From the NCBI GenBank assembly GCA_025963775.1, contig JAOQAD010000041.1, forward strand, positions 1-64,000: DNA of 64,000 nt, in the 5' to 3' direction. Below are positions 53,008 through 61,651 of this stretch, piece by piece (the stretch's first letter is position 1; each line of letters begins with the position of its first letter). The notes beneath the pieces are model-generated. The model ran no database searches. It had not been told where the DNA came from and was given only the letters and a program-made list of their open reading frames with translations. The DNA is from Bacteroidota bacterium. Its GTDB lineage: Bacteria > Bacteroidota > Bacteroidia > 2-12-FULL-35-15. Position numbers and translations under genes: made by a program.

Positions 53008-54417
53008 TTGAAGACGAACATCTCCTATTTCAATGATCTTTCCGCCCGGCGCATCAAACAGCGCAGGGCAAAGAAATATTACTGGAATGACATCACGAAG
53101 CATTGCGATTATTTTATTTCAGAAGATGTTTCAGTGCTCGAGCTCGGCTGCGGAACAGCCGAGCTGTTGAAGGATATCAAAGCAAAAAGAAAAGTGGGCA
53201 TTGATTTCAGTGAAAGTATGATCGCGGAAGCAAAAAAACAATTCCCGGAGCTGGAGCTTCATGTAATGGCTGCTGAAGACATCCGTTTCAGTGAAAAATT
53301 TGATGTCATTATCCTGTCCAATCTTATCGGTTATCTCGACGACATCCAGGATGTGTTTAAGCAATTGCACAACGTTTGTCATCCGCACACAAAGATCATC
53401 ATCACCTATTATAATTTTCTCTGGGAGCCTGTGCTGAAATTCGGCGAGATGATCGGTTACAAAACCAAAACGCCTCCGCAGAACTGGCTGAGCCTTTCGG
53501 AGATCAATGCATTACTGGAGCTTTCCGGCTTCAGCGTTTACCGCAATTCGCGGAGGATGATCTTCCCGGTCTACATTCCATTACTGTCGGAGCTGTTCAA
53601 CAATGTGATCGCGAAATTTCCTTTCTTCCGTTTGCTGAGCATAAATAATTTCACATTCGCGAAGCCGCATGCAAAGGAGAATGGGCAGGCCGGGCAAAAA
53701 TATTCGGTTTCAGTGATCATCCCGGCACGCAACGAAAGCGGTAACATTGAAAATGCAGTGAGCCGGATTCCTGCAATGGGCAGCAACACGGAAATTATTT
53801 TTGTTGAAAGCAATTCAACTGATGATACCTGGCTTAAAATACAGGAGGTGCAAAAAAAATATGCATCCACGCACATTAAGATCGCGCAGGCAGCACAGCC
53901 CGGAAAGAACATGGCAGTGCGAAAAGGTTTTGAAATGGCCTCCGGCGACATACTGATGATCCTTGATGCCGACCTGACTGTACCACCCGAAGACCTTCCT
54001 AAATTCTACGATGTGATCGCATCCGGTAAAGGTGATTTTGTGAATGGCTCAAGGCTTGTGTACCGAATGGATAAGAACGCGATGCGCACCATTAATCTTG
54101 CCGGCAATAAATTTTTCAGCCTGATGTTCACCTGGCTGCTCGACCAGCGTTTTAAAGATACGCTCTGCGGCACCAAGGTGATCTTCAAAAAGGATTATGA
54201 GCGGCTGGCTGCCAACCGCAGCTTCTTCGGGGAGTTTGATCCTTTCGGTGATTTTGATCTGCTCTTCGGCGCACATAAGCTTAATCTTTGCATTGTAGAG
54301 CTGCCCATTCATTACAGGGAACGCACCTATGGCAAAACAAACATTTCCCGTTTCCGCCACGGCCTCATTCTTTTAAGGATGTGCTTTTTCGCGGCAAGGA
54401 AAATCAAATTTAGATAA
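53008..54417 (+). CDS. SAM methyltransferase fused to family 2 glycosyltransferase
   Basis: 469 residues, with a TTG start 1 nt after the previous stop; no in-frame ATG occurs before the methyltransferase motif, so TTG is favoured. The N-terminal half is a class I methyltransferase (VLELGCGTAELL near residue 46, then GIDFSESM). The C-terminal half is a dolichol-phosphate-mannose-synthase-like GT2 (VSVIIPARNESGNIENAV, ILDADLTVPPEDLPKF with the DxD-type Asp residues, and RERTYGKTNISRF). The GT2 part probably charges a lipid-phosphate with a sugar, which the preceding GT-C protein could use. Confidence 0.88.
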   Translation: MKTNISYFNDLSARRIKQRRAKKYYWNDITKHCDYFISEDVSVLELGCGTAELLKDIKAKRKVGIDFSESMIAEAKKQFPELELHVMAAEDIRFSEKFDVIILSNLIGYLDDIQDVFKQLHNVCHPHTKIIITYYNFLWEPVLKFGEMIGYKTKTPPQNWLSLSEINALLELSGFSVYRNSRRMIFPVYIPLLSELFNNVIAKFPFFRLLSINNFTFAKPHAKENGQAGQKYSVSVIIPARNESGNIENAVSRIPAMGSNTEIIFVESNSTDDTWLKIQEVQKKYASTHIKIAQAAQPGKNMAVRKGFEMASGDILMILDADLTVPPEDLPKFYDVIASGKGDFVNGSRLVYRMDKNAMRTINLAGNKFFSLMFTWLLDQRFKDTLCGTKVIFKKDYERLAANRSFFGEFDPFGDFDLLFGAHKLNLCIVELPIHYRERTYGKTNISRFRHGLILLRMCFFAARKIKFR

Positions 54418-54435
54418 TGCATTAGCTTTTAGTAG

Positions 54436-54518
54436 TTCGTCATCCCGTGCCACGACACGGGATCTCATAATATTAGCAGCGTCTGATTAACAGATCGTGC
54501 CCTGACACGGAATCACAG
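54436..54518. repeat. Pair of intergenic palindromic repeats
   Basis: CATCCCGTGCCACGACACGGGATC (54441 onwards) forms a hairpin, and a diverged copy GATCGTGCCCTGACACGGAATC follows at about 54494. They fill the gap between the MT-GT2 gene and ilvE. The rest of this 248-nt gap is AT-rich and likely holds the ilvE promoter (TTTG... then TACTTAATTTTATG near 54635). Confidence 0.6.
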
Positions 54519-54665
54519 CTCTGATTGTAATACTCTAATCACCGCTCCCTGTTAACTAATCATTGTTTTGTCCCCTCTTTTCCGCTATTCATCTATTTTT
54601 TGGGGCTTTGTTGTTGGAATGAATAAATTAATTACTTAATTTTATGAAATACACAAAACACAGCT

Positions 54666-55739
54666 ATGGTAACAACCGACACCATTTCCATTAAAGTTCA
54701 AAAAACGGCTGCACCCCGGATCAAAGAGCTTGATTACAATCATATCACATTCGGAAAATTATTTTCTGACCACATGTTCATGGCTGACTATGCCAATGGT
54801 ACCTGGGGAGACGCACAGATCATGCCTTACGGCCCGATCCCGATGAGCCCTGCTACATCGGCGCTGCATTACGGACAGGCGATCTTCGAAGGAATGAAAG
54901 CCTACAAGAACGATAAAGGCGAAGTTTCCCTTTTCCGTCCGCTCGACAATCACAAACGTATTAATATCTCCGCTGAACGTATGGCCATGCCTTCCATTCC
55001 GGAGGAAGTATTCATGGAAGGATTAAAGCAACTGGTTGCACTGGATAAGGACTGGGTGCCTGATACCGATGGCGCTTCCCTGTATATCCGGCCGTTTATT
55101 GTTGGAACAGATGAATTCATCGGCGTAAAGCCTTCTGATAATTACCGTTTTTACATCATTACTTCTCCTGCCGGAAAATATTACAACGAGCCCGTGAAAG
55201 TTTTGGTGGAAACCAATTACATCCGTGCCGTTGAAGGTGGCGTAGGTTATGTAAAAGCTTCCGGTAACTACGGCCGCTCTTTATTTCCTACCAGGCTTGC
55301 ACAGCAGCGCGGATACCAGCAGATCATCTGGACGGATGCACGCAATCACCGTTACCTCGAAGAATCAGGGACAATGAACCTGATGATCGTGATCGACGAT
55401 GTGCTCATCACGCCTCCGATCGGGGATACCATCCTTGCCGGGATTACCCGCGACAGCGTATTAACGCTGGCCCGCGACTGGAAAATGAAAGTGCAGGAAC
55501 GTAAGATCAGCATCGATGAAGTGCTGGATGCGCACAAGCGCGGTACGCTGGAAGAAGCTTTCGGAACAGGTACTGCAGCTACCATCGCGCACATCTCCAC
55601 CATCGGCTTTGAAGGAAAAGATTACGTGCTGCCTTCTGTAAACGGACGCATCTTCTCAAACAGGGTGTCGCAGGAACTGGAAAATATCCGCAAAGGAAAA
55701 TCCGAAGACAAACACAACTGGATGTACAAAGTCGGATAG
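54666..55739 (+). CDS. ilvE: Branched-chain amino acid aminotransferase
   Basis: 357-residue fold-type IV PLP enzyme. Lys197 in GYVKASGNYGRS is the expected PLP lysine; LHYGQAIFEGMKAY, the LEESGTMNLM loop and EAFGTGTAA are all family motifs. It catalyses the last step of Val, Leu and Ile synthesis with glutamate as amino donor. The length fits the larger BCAT class. It is monocistronic here, followed by a terminator. It could supply Val/Ile for the peptide, but that is only metabolic overlap. Confidence 0.96.
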   Translation: MVTTDTISIKVQKTAAPRIKELDYNHITFGKLFSDHMFMADYANGTWGDAQIMPYGPIPMSPATSALHYGQAIFEGMKAYKNDKGEVSLFRPLDNHKRINISAERMAMPSIPEEVFMEGLKQLVALDKDWVPDTDGASLYIRPFIVGTDEFIGVKPSDNYRFYIITSPAGKYYNEPVKVLVETNYIRAVEGGVGYVKASGNYGRSLFPTRLAQQRGYQQIIWTDARNHRYLEESGTMNLMIVIDDVLITPPIGDTILAGITRDSVLTLARDWKMKVQERKISIDEVLDAHKRGTLEEAFGTGTAATIAHISTIGFEGKDYVLPSVNGRIFSNRVSQELENIRKGKSEDKHNWMYKVG

Positions 55740-55760
55740 AAATAATTTGATTTTAATTGA

Positions 55761-55789
55761 GAACGCTCCCGTAAATGGGGGCGTTTTTT
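55761..55789 (+). terminator. Intrinsic terminator after ilvE
   Basis: AACGCTCCC...GGGGGCGTT stem with a short loop and a T-run, 21 nt after the ilvE stop. Confidence 0.8.
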
Positions 55790-55882
55790 ATTTAACGAAA
55801 CTTTTTTAACTTGAGCCTGAGCTTTGCGGGCTGTCATTTCGAGTGCGGAACAAAGTGGAGCGTATCGAGAAAGCGCGTGGGT

Positions 55883-56449
55883 TTATTTCCTGAACATCCT
55901 CAGCACCCCGTTCAGGATGTTCCTTTTCCGCATGATGCCTCTCCAGCCTTCGCGGACAAGGATAAAGCCGCACACGCTCATCAGGATAAAAGGCGAGGGC
56001 CAGAAATGATTGAACGTACCGGTAACGGTAACCACGATGATGATCATTCCAATGACCATCCCGCTGGTGAAGAACAGGTTGTAAAAGAAAGGCGACTGCT
56101 TGTAATAATCTTCATCCGTTTTCTCCCTGTACGCCGCTTTAAAGCCATTCCAGTCATAATTAAAATTGGTGTAGGAATCGTTCTTTTTGGAAGAGCCGTA
56201 ATAATGCTTCTTGCGGCTGGCTTCCGTTTTCACACCATCGATCTGGTCCAGCTGCACATCGTGCAGGTAGCGCTTCTGGTCATCCGTAAGCACCGCGTAG
56301 GCCTGGTTGACCACTGCAAACACTTCATTGGCTTTTGGAGAGTTGTTCACATCAGGATGCACCAGCTTCGCCTTGCTGCGGTAAGCCTTTTTAATATCCT
56401 CTGAGCTTGCACTCCTGGAGACCTCTAATATTTTGTAGTAGTCGTACAC
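55883..56449 (-). CDS. Membrane-anchored J-domain protein
   Basis: 188 residues. The N-terminal J domain (YYKILEVSRSASSEDIKKAYRSKAKLVHPD) has the HPD motif needed to stimulate DnaK. It lacks the G/F, zinc and C-terminal domains of DnaJ. Two hydrophobic helices near residues 125-165 (MVIGMIIIVVTVTGT; FILMSVCGFILV) place it in the membrane, with the J domain probably cytoplasmic. It may recruit DnaK to membrane clients. It diverges from the next gene across a 163-nt gap that contains a CTTTGCG-repeat stretch (about 56490-56517). Confidence 0.88.
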   Translation of the reverse strand: MYDYYKILEVSRSASSEDIKKAYRSKAKLVHPDVNNSPKANEVFAVVNQAYAVLTDDQKRYLHDVQLDQIDGVKTEASRKKHYYGSSKKNDSYTNFNYDWNGFKAAYREKTDEDYYKQSPFFYNLFFTSGMVIGMIIIVVTVTGTFNHFWPSPFILMSVCGFILVREGWRGIMRKRNILNGVLRMFRK

Positions 56450-56591
56450 CCTTTGAATTAAATTTTTAGAATCGAATTCCTGAGAATCTTACTTTGCGTG
56501 CTTTGCGTCTTTGCGAGAAAAAAAAATCTGCGTGAAACATTCTCAAAAGCCCTCTAAAACAAATTTATGGAATTTTTTTTGAAAAACGTCT

Positions 56592-56612
56592 ATCTTGTAA
56601 AAGGAGGTAAAA
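56592..56612 (+). promoter_or_regulatory. Candidate -7 element and strong Shine-Dalgarno sequence
   Basis: TATCTTGT at 56591 resembles a -7 box, and AAAGGAGG lies just before the ATG at 56613 with about 5 nt spacing. A near-perfect Shine-Dalgarno sequence is unusual for this phylum and is the only clear one I saw in the window. The two motifs are so close that they may not both be used. Confidence 0.45.
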
Positions 56613-57680
56613 ATGAAATGCTCTTTACTGATCACTGCCGCTTTATTCCTGCTCTGCACCGCCCGCCTGCACGCCCAGAAGAAATACGACCTCAGGGAAG
56701 TAAGCGTGACTGCTGAAAGAAAAGCGGACACCGTTTTCGGCACCTGGAAATTCAGCGTTGCCGATTATGAATTCTATGAGGACAAGCTGGTGCTGCTTAC
56801 TTTTACAAAAAGCCTCTCAAAGCCATCCGTTATGCTGGTGGATGCCAGTCAAAAGGTGCTCTCCGGCTTCGAGCTTCCATATCCTGCACAAAAACTGTAC
56901 AAGGACTATCTCGGTTACATCAATGTGATCGGGGAGGGGCATGTGTTCCGGGTAGAGATCAGCAACAACAGCATCAGCCTGGCTGCCCTGCCGGTGGATG
57001 AGTTCAATGCGAAGATCACTCCCTGTATCGATACCATTGAAAAAGACATTTACTTCTCAAATTACAGCAAGGATTATCCCGAATTCACCTACTATGCTTT
57101 TAATATGGCCGACAGCTCCCTGCATCCTTTTAAGACCGTCACCGACCAGGAACAGCTCAAAGAATACAACATGGAATACTATTTCCTGAAGCCAAAGGAG
57201 CGCCTGTATGCACGTAAAGTGGCAGCGGAGTATCACGTGGACAAACACCGTGTTGCTGCTGTCATGAGCGGGCTTACCAGCAGCATTTTTTATACCCCGC
57301 TGTATGCGCCCTTGTTCATCATCCACGATACCGTACTTGTATTCGATCATTACAATAACGCGATCTTATCCTATAACAAAAAGTATGAGCAGATCGATTC
57401 GGTGAGCATCGATTACCATCATCCGAAAAGCTGGAGGGAATGGAAGCACGAGATCATTGTGGATAAAGACAACCAGAAGGTATATGCCCTGTACCAGAAA
57501 AATGGCTTTTACTACCTGAAGCACATCGACCTGAAGACCGGGAAGGTGATCGGCTCCTTTAAGCTGCTCAACCAGTACGTGGAGCACATCCGGGTGAAAA
57601 ACGACTATGTGTATTATGTGTACCGCCCTTTTGAGTCGCTGCAGGAGCAGTTTATTTACAAAGAATTGATAAGAAATTGA
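56613..57680 (+). CDS. Secreted protein of unknown function (possible beta-propeller)
   Basis: 355 residues with a signal peptide (MKCSLLITAALFLLCTARLHAQ, cleavage around 22). The mature part is beta-rich with recurring aromatic and DK/DN turns (for example DYEFYEDKLVLLTF, DTVLVFDHYNNAILSY, DNQKVYALY, NDYVYYVYRPF), as in six-bladed beta-propeller-like proteins of Bacteroidota. No catalytic motif is visible. It starts behind an AGGAGG ribosome binding site. Confidence 0.75.
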   Translation: MKCSLLITAALFLLCTARLHAQKKYDLREVSVTAERKADTVFGTWKFSVADYEFYEDKLVLLTFTKSLSKPSVMLVDASQKVLSGFELPYPAQKLYKDYLGYINVIGEGHVFRVEISNNSISLAALPVDEFNAKITPCIDTIEKDIYFSNYSKDYPEFTYYAFNMADSSLHPFKTVTDQEQLKEYNMEYYFLKPKERLYARKVAAEYHVDKHRVAAVMSGLTSSIFYTPLYAPLFIIHDTVLVFDHYNNAILSYNKKYEQIDSVSIDYHHPKSWREWKHEIIVDKDNQKVYALYQKNGFYYLKHIDLKTGKVIGSFKLLNQYVEHIRVKNDYVYYVYRPFESLQEQFIYKELIRN

Positions 57681-57737
57681 TGGAATTATGGTTTGATTTT
57701 TGTAAGTTTATAGAACAAATTTTAAAAAGATCAGACA

Positions 57738-58358
57738 ATGAAAAAAATAATGCTGTTTTCTTCTGCCGCGGTGGTGATCGGATTGATCGCAACCGGCTTT
57801 AAATTAACCGTAAATCCTGAGCTGGAGATCGGTACTTCAATGCCGAATGCGGAATTGAAAATGATGGATGTGAGCGGAAAAGAAGTTTCCCTGAACGATG
57901 CCAAAGGCGAAAACGGCCTGCTGGTGATCTTCTCCTGCAACACTTGTCCGTATGTAAAGCTCAGCGAAAGCCGCATCAAGGAAATGGGTACGGTTACCAA
58001 ACAGAACAAGGTGGGAATGATCGTGATCAACTCCAATGAAGCACAGCGCTCGGAAGAGGATTCATTCGAGGCGATGAAAAGCTACGCAAAAACACAGGGA
58101 TACGCATGGAGCTATGTTGTAGACAAGAACTCCAACCTTGCAAATGCTTTTGGCGCAACCCGCACACCGCATTGTTTCCTGTTTGATAAAACCGGCAAGC
58201 TTGTTTACCGCGGCGCGATCGATGATAACATCAAAGAGCCGAACGATGCAAAAGAACATTACCTGAAAGATGCGGTAGTGGCCGTAGCAACAGGAAAGGC
58301 TGTAAAGACCAACTCTACGAAATCGGTAGGTTGCAGCATCAAGAGGATAGAGGAATAG
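57738..58358 (+). CDS. Secreted thioredoxin-fold redoxin (AhpC/TSA-like)
   Basis: 206 residues. An N-terminal hydrophobic signal or anchor (about 4-20) is followed by a redoxin domain with the motif FSCNTCPYVK, where Cys-x-x-Cys is CNTC, and the later cis-Pro loop (TRTPHCFLFD). Such periplasmic proteins reduce thiols or peroxides. The family is frequent in Bacteroidota as a thioredoxin-like protein with CxxCPYV. A -33/-7-like pair (TTTG, then TAAGTTTA) precedes it near 57690-57712. Confidence 0.85.
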   Translation: MKKIMLFSSAAVVIGLIATGFKLTVNPELEIGTSMPNAELKMMDVSGKEVSLNDAKGENGLLVIFSCNTCPYVKLSESRIKEMGTVTKQNKVGMIVINSNEAQRSEEDSFEAMKSYAKTQGYAWSYVVDKNSNLANAFGATRTPHCFLFDKTGKLVYRGAIDDNIKEPNDAKEHYLKDAVVAVATGKAVKTNSTKSVGCSIKRIEE

Positions 58359-58381
58359 TTATTCCATCATATAGTTTAATG

Positions 58382-58427
58382 ATTGGAAGGTCGGGCTGCA
58401 GGCAGTACCGGCCTTCCAATTTTTATT
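58382..58427 (+). terminator. Intrinsic terminator after the redoxin gene
   Basis: ATTGGAAGGTCGG and CCGGCCTTCCAAT pair over 13 bp with one G-T pair, followed by a T-rich tail, 24 nt after the stop. Confidence 0.8.
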
Positions 58428-58490
58428 TCAAAATACCCTGAGCCTTTCTAAATGCAGGAAAGGCGCTTTTTAGTGCTATCTTTACAACCG

Positions 58491-59252
58491 ATGAAAAAGA
58501 AGATTTTCTTACTACTCCTCATCCCTTTGCTTGTATCGTTGACACCGGGCCGTCAGAAAAAGAACGACCTGGCGGAGATGAATTTGCAGGGAAAGGTAAA
58601 GACGATCAAAGAAGTGCGGTATGAAGCCATTGAAAAGTCCGGAAAGGTTGAAAAGGGAAGGTATGTAGGCTGGGCGCATTTTTACACCTTCAATGAAAAA
58701 GGCAACAAGCAGGAGGAAACCCTTGCTAATCCCGATGGAAGTGAAGGTTCCAAAGCTGTGTATTCCTATGATAAAAAAGGGAATAAAACGGAAGTGAACG
58801 CTTTTCAACCGAATGGCAGCGCCAATTTAAAGATCACTTCAAAATACGATTCCAAAGGATTTGAAACGGAAAGAACAGTGACCGACCTTACCGGTGGCGG
58901 CGATAACTGGTACACCACCTACAAATATGACAGTGAGGGCCGTAAAACAGAAGAAGCGATCCTTCACCTCGATGGCGACCCTTCAAAGATCCTTTACAAA
59001 TACGATGAAAAGGGAAATATGATCGAATCCAACCAGCTGCAGGCCGATGGCAGCCCCATTTATAAATACAATTACAAGTATGATGATAAGGGAAACAAGA
59101 CCGAAATGATGAATACTGTGGAAGGCATTTTAAGGAATACATTCACGTACAGGTATGAATTCGATCAAACCGGGAACTGGATCAAAGAGTTTGATTCAGA
59201 GAAGGGGAAGGTGTTGTTTGTGGTGGAAAGGGAGATTGCGTATTACGAGTGA
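58491..59252 (+). CDS. Secreted YD-repeat (RHS-like) protein
   Basis: I start at the ATG 58491 (MKKKIFLLLLIPLLVSLTPG), which gives a signal peptide; the longer ORF from 58452 adds an unlikely leader. The product is 253 residues with about seven repeats of the Y.YD.KGN..E type (YSYDKKGNKTEV, YKYDSEGRKTEE, YKYDEKGNMIES, YKYDDKGNKTEM), which form beta-hairpins as in RHS/YD proteins. It is far too short to be a toxin-carrying RHS and has no toxin domain. Its role is unknown. A TATCTTTA box lies at 58477, so the transcript may have almost no leader. Confidence 0.8.
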   Translation: MKKKIFLLLLIPLLVSLTPGRQKKNDLAEMNLQGKVKTIKEVRYEAIEKSGKVEKGRYVGWAHFYTFNEKGNKQEETLANPDGSEGSKAVYSYDKKGNKTEVNAFQPNGSANLKITSKYDSKGFETERTVTDLTGGGDNWYTTYKYDSEGRKTEEAILHLDGDPSKILYKYDEKGNMIESNQLQADGSPIYKYNYKYDDKGNKTEMMNTVEGILRNTFTYRYEFDQTGNWIKEFDSEKGKVLFVVEREIAYYE

Positions 59253-59261
59253 TCCGAAGCG

Positions 59262-59300
59262 TCTGCACTTTCTCGTGCTTCGCTCGAACTGACAGTAGTA
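59262..59300. repeat. Intergenic repeat, TTCGCTCGAACTGACAG type
   Basis: Between convergent genes; CACTTTCTCGTGCTTCGCTCGAACTGACAG matches the right arm of the long hairpin at 62101-62171. The surrounding 86 nt hold nothing else. Confidence 0.5.
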
Positions 59301-59338
59301 CGCACAATGCATCAGCCTGGAACTTTGAAGCTGCAACC

Positions 59339-60034
59339 TTATTTCCCTTCCTTGTAATGATACTCCATCAGCAAAAGCTCAATGTCCTTCATCAGCTGGT
59401 CCACATCCGTTGAATCTGTGCCATCGTAATAGCCGCGGATGCGCTTATCCTTATCAATAAGCGCGAAGTTTTGCGTGTGGATAAAATCATCCGGGCCGCC
59501 ATCGCCCTGCTGTGCATCGAGGAAATAGCCGGTGCGGGCAACATCGTATAATTCTTTTTTACCGCCGGTAACGAACATCCATTGCTTACTGTCGGCATTG
59601 TGCTTTATAGCATAGGCTTTCAATTGCTGCACGGTATCAATTTCCGGGTCCACCGTGTGTGATAAAAATTTCACTTCCGGATTTCCCCTGAACTTCATGT
59701 AAATGCGCTCCATCTGGTTGCTCATGATCGGGCAGATGCTGTGGCAGGTAGTGAAAAAGAAATCAGTCACATAAATGCTACCCTCTAAATCCTTTTGACT
59801 GATTGCTTTTCCGTCCTGGTCAGTGAAATGGAAATCCTGGACCATGTGATAGGTTGTATCCGTTTTGCCATTCTTTGATTCATATTGCTGCGGGCCGAAG
59901 ATCGCGAGGTAACGCACCGGCTTTTTATTGTCGTGGATAAAAAAAGCGTACACCAATATTCCCGCTACAAGCAGCATGGCAAAGATGCTGAACAGTTTTG
60001 TTTTATTTTCGGGCTTTGTTTCTGTCGTTAACAT
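59339..60034 (-). CDS. SCO1/SenC-type copper chaperone
   Basis: 231 residues with an N-terminal membrane anchor (about 14-32) and a thioredoxin fold outside. FFFTTCHSICPIMSNQM holds the CxxxC copper-binding cysteines, and the later conserved His is in DDFIHTQNF. SCO proteins insert copper into the CuA site of cytochrome c oxidase. No oxidase genes are in the window. It lies 55 nt downstream of the TlpA-like gene on the same strand and may share its transcript. Confidence 0.9.
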   Translation of the reverse strand: MLTTETKPENKTKLFSIFAMLLVAGILVYAFFIHDNKKPVRYLAIFGPQQYESKNGKTDTTYHMVQDFHFTDQDGKAISQKDLEGSIYVTDFFFTTCHSICPIMSNQMERIYMKFRGNPEVKFLSHTVDPEIDTVQQLKAYAIKHNADSKQWMFVTGGKKELYDVARTGYFLDAQQGDGGPDDFIHTQNFALIDKDKRIRGYYDGTDSTDVDQLMKDIELLLMEYHYKEGK

Positions 60035-60089
60035 TCGTTATAAATTATAATTGTGTGTTGTTATGAGGCTCAGAGTGACAGCCCGCTAA

Positions 60090-60572
60090 TCATGATCCCT
60101 TTATTTTTTCGATCTCTTCCTTTAGGAAAAGATAGTTCAGCTTCTTTTCGTAAAACTCCCGGTATTTTTTCGCGTTGTTCAATATCAGCGTTGCCGGGAT
60201 CGCACCGGTCCATTTATCGGAAACCTTCGGAATAAAATAATTCCCGTTCAGCTCATCCAAAACAAACACTTCGGAATGCAATTGTTTTTTCTTACAGAAA
60301 GGGATCACTTTCGATTCGAGGTCTTCCCTGAAATCCATGCTCACCAGCAGCATCTTCACTTTTTCAGAGCCATACACTTTGCTGATGCTGTCGAAATCGG
60401 GAAGCTCTTTTACGCAGGGAGCGCACCAGGTAGCCCAGAAATTAACGATGTATGTAGTGTCGGAACCATTGTTGATGCGCTTTTCCAGGTCGGTGATCCT
60501 GATCACGCTGACCTTCTGCGAAAAAAGCATGTTTGCAGAAACAAGAAAGAAGAAGAGCAGGATCTTTTTCAT
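60090..60572 (-). CDS. TlpA/ResA-like periplasmic thiol-disulfide protein
   Basis: 160 residues with a signal peptide (MKKILLFFFLVSANMLFSQ) and a thioredoxin fold with FWATWCAPCVKELPDF, i.e. an active WCAPC. The cis-Pro region is GAIPATLI. It likely keeps cysteines reduced outside the membrane, for example for cytochrome or copper-centre assembly, which suits the neighbouring SCO1-type gene. Its start abuts the upstream acetyltransferase stop (60573), so the two are co-transcribed. Confidence 0.9.
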   Translation of the reverse strand: MKKILLFFFLVSANMLFSQKVSVIRITDLEKRINNGSDTTYIVNFWATWCAPCVKELPDFDSISKVYGSEKVKMLLVSMDFREDLESKVIPFCKKKQLHSEVFVLDELNGNYFIPKVSDKWTGAIPATLILNNAKKYREFYEKKLNYLFLKEEIEKIKGS

Positions 60573-60971
60573 TTAGGATTTACGTTTGATGATGAATCCG
60601 TTCTCCACTTTTTCAAAACCTACCTTCGGGTAATATTCCATGGCAGGCGCTGCAGAGAGCAACAGCAGCATGGTTTGGTCGCCGATGGTTTGCTGTGTGT
60701 AATCGATCAGCGCTTTGCCGATGCCAGCTTTCTGGTGCTCCATTTTTACTGCAAGGTCGGAAAGATAGCAGCAATAGTGGTAATCGGTCACCGAGCGGGC
60801 AATGCCGATGAGCTCGATGCCGTTCCATGCGGAAATGACCAGGTTGGAATTCTTCAGCATGGCTTCAATGCGCGGCACATCCTCTACAGGCCGGTTGATC
60901 CCGGAGCTTTTGAAAACTTCAATAACATCTTCTGCTTTTAAGGGGGCGTTGATCCTGAACTGGATTTTCAT
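60573..60971 (-). CDS. GNAT-family N-acetyltransferase
   Basis: I choose the ATG at 60971 (MKIQFRINAPL), giving 132 residues; the 60992 start adds an unrelated leader. The acetyl-CoA loop reads EHQKAGIGKALI (Q/RxxGxG/A), after LSDLAV on beta strand 4. The C-terminal YPKVGFEKVENGF is the usual GNAT end. The substrate is unknown. It directly precedes the TlpA-like gene. Confidence 0.88.
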   Translation of the reverse strand: MKIQFRINAPLKAEDVIEVFKSSGINRPVEDVPRIEAMLKNSNLVISAWNGIELIGIARSVTDYHYCCYLSDLAVKMEHQKAGIGKALIDYTQQTIGDQTMLLLLSAAPAMEYYPKVGFEKVENGFIIKRKS

Positions 60972-61022
60972 ACATGCGGTTTTAGGCCACAAAAATACGA
61001 AATAGTATGCAGGCAGAGGCGA

Positions 61023-61532
61023 CTATTCGTCGTGTTTCAGCACTTTATGCTGTTTTCGTTTTTTGCTTGTTTGTTTCTGGTAGTTATCGGAAAGCACGCT
61101 GATGTTCCCGTCGGTTTCCAGCGTGGCAAGGTCAACCTCCGAAATATCTTTGATCCCATGCTCGCGGATGCTTGCATTCAGCTCTTCCATCGTGATCTTC
61201 TCCCTTTCAAGGTTCTTCATGTTCACTTTGCCTTTGTATACAAGCATTACGGCGTCGCCTTCAAGGAATTTCCCCACCGGCTTGTACTTAAAGACCAGGT
61301 TCCTCACCAGGGCATTGAGGGCAAAAAGGGTAGCTGCGGCAAGTAAACCGCCCTGCAGGGTGGAATCGGAGCCAACCATGGCATTCTGCACAGAATTGCT
61401 GATGAGCAGGATGAACACAAGGTCGATCACGGAAAGCTGGGAAAGCTCTTTTTTGCCAAAGATCCGGATGAGCAATACGATGCAGACATAAACGGCGGCG
61501 GAGCGGAGGACAATACACAGGAGATCATTCAT
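61023..61532 (-). CDS. YetF/DUF421-type membrane protein
   Basis: 169 residues with three membrane helices in the first 80 (IVLRSAAVYVCIVLLIRIFG, then GKKELSQLSVIDLVFILLISN, the family signature) and a small cytoplasmic alpha/beta domain (GDAVMLVYKGKVNMKNLEREKITMEELNASIRE). It ends in a basic tail (KQTSKKRKQHKVLKHDE). DUF421 proteins are widespread, and their exact function is unclear. Confidence 0.88.
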   Translation of the reverse strand: MNDLLCIVLRSAAVYVCIVLLIRIFGKKELSQLSVIDLVFILLISNSVQNAMVGSDSTLQGGLLAAATLFALNALVRNLVFKYKPVGKFLEGDAVMLVYKGKVNMKNLEREKITMEELNASIREHGIKDISEVDLATLETDGNISVLSDNYQKQTSKKRKQHKVLKHDE

Positions 61533-61651
61533 AAGGCACGGAATTATTGGTCATTCAAAGATATTCATTCCTGAAAGCTTTATCGTGAAAAATAGTGTTT
61601 TTATAGAAAAAATTCCTAATTTTAACATCCGAAAATTAACTACACGCATTT

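Noticed and set aside
58491-59252. RHS polymorphic toxin
   Set aside because: Only a short run of YD-type repeats with a signal peptide; no core shell domain, toxin tip or immunity gene.
60276-60941. 221-residue plus-strand ORF
   Set aside because: Crosses the antisense of the TlpA-like and GNAT genes, both of which have clear motifs.
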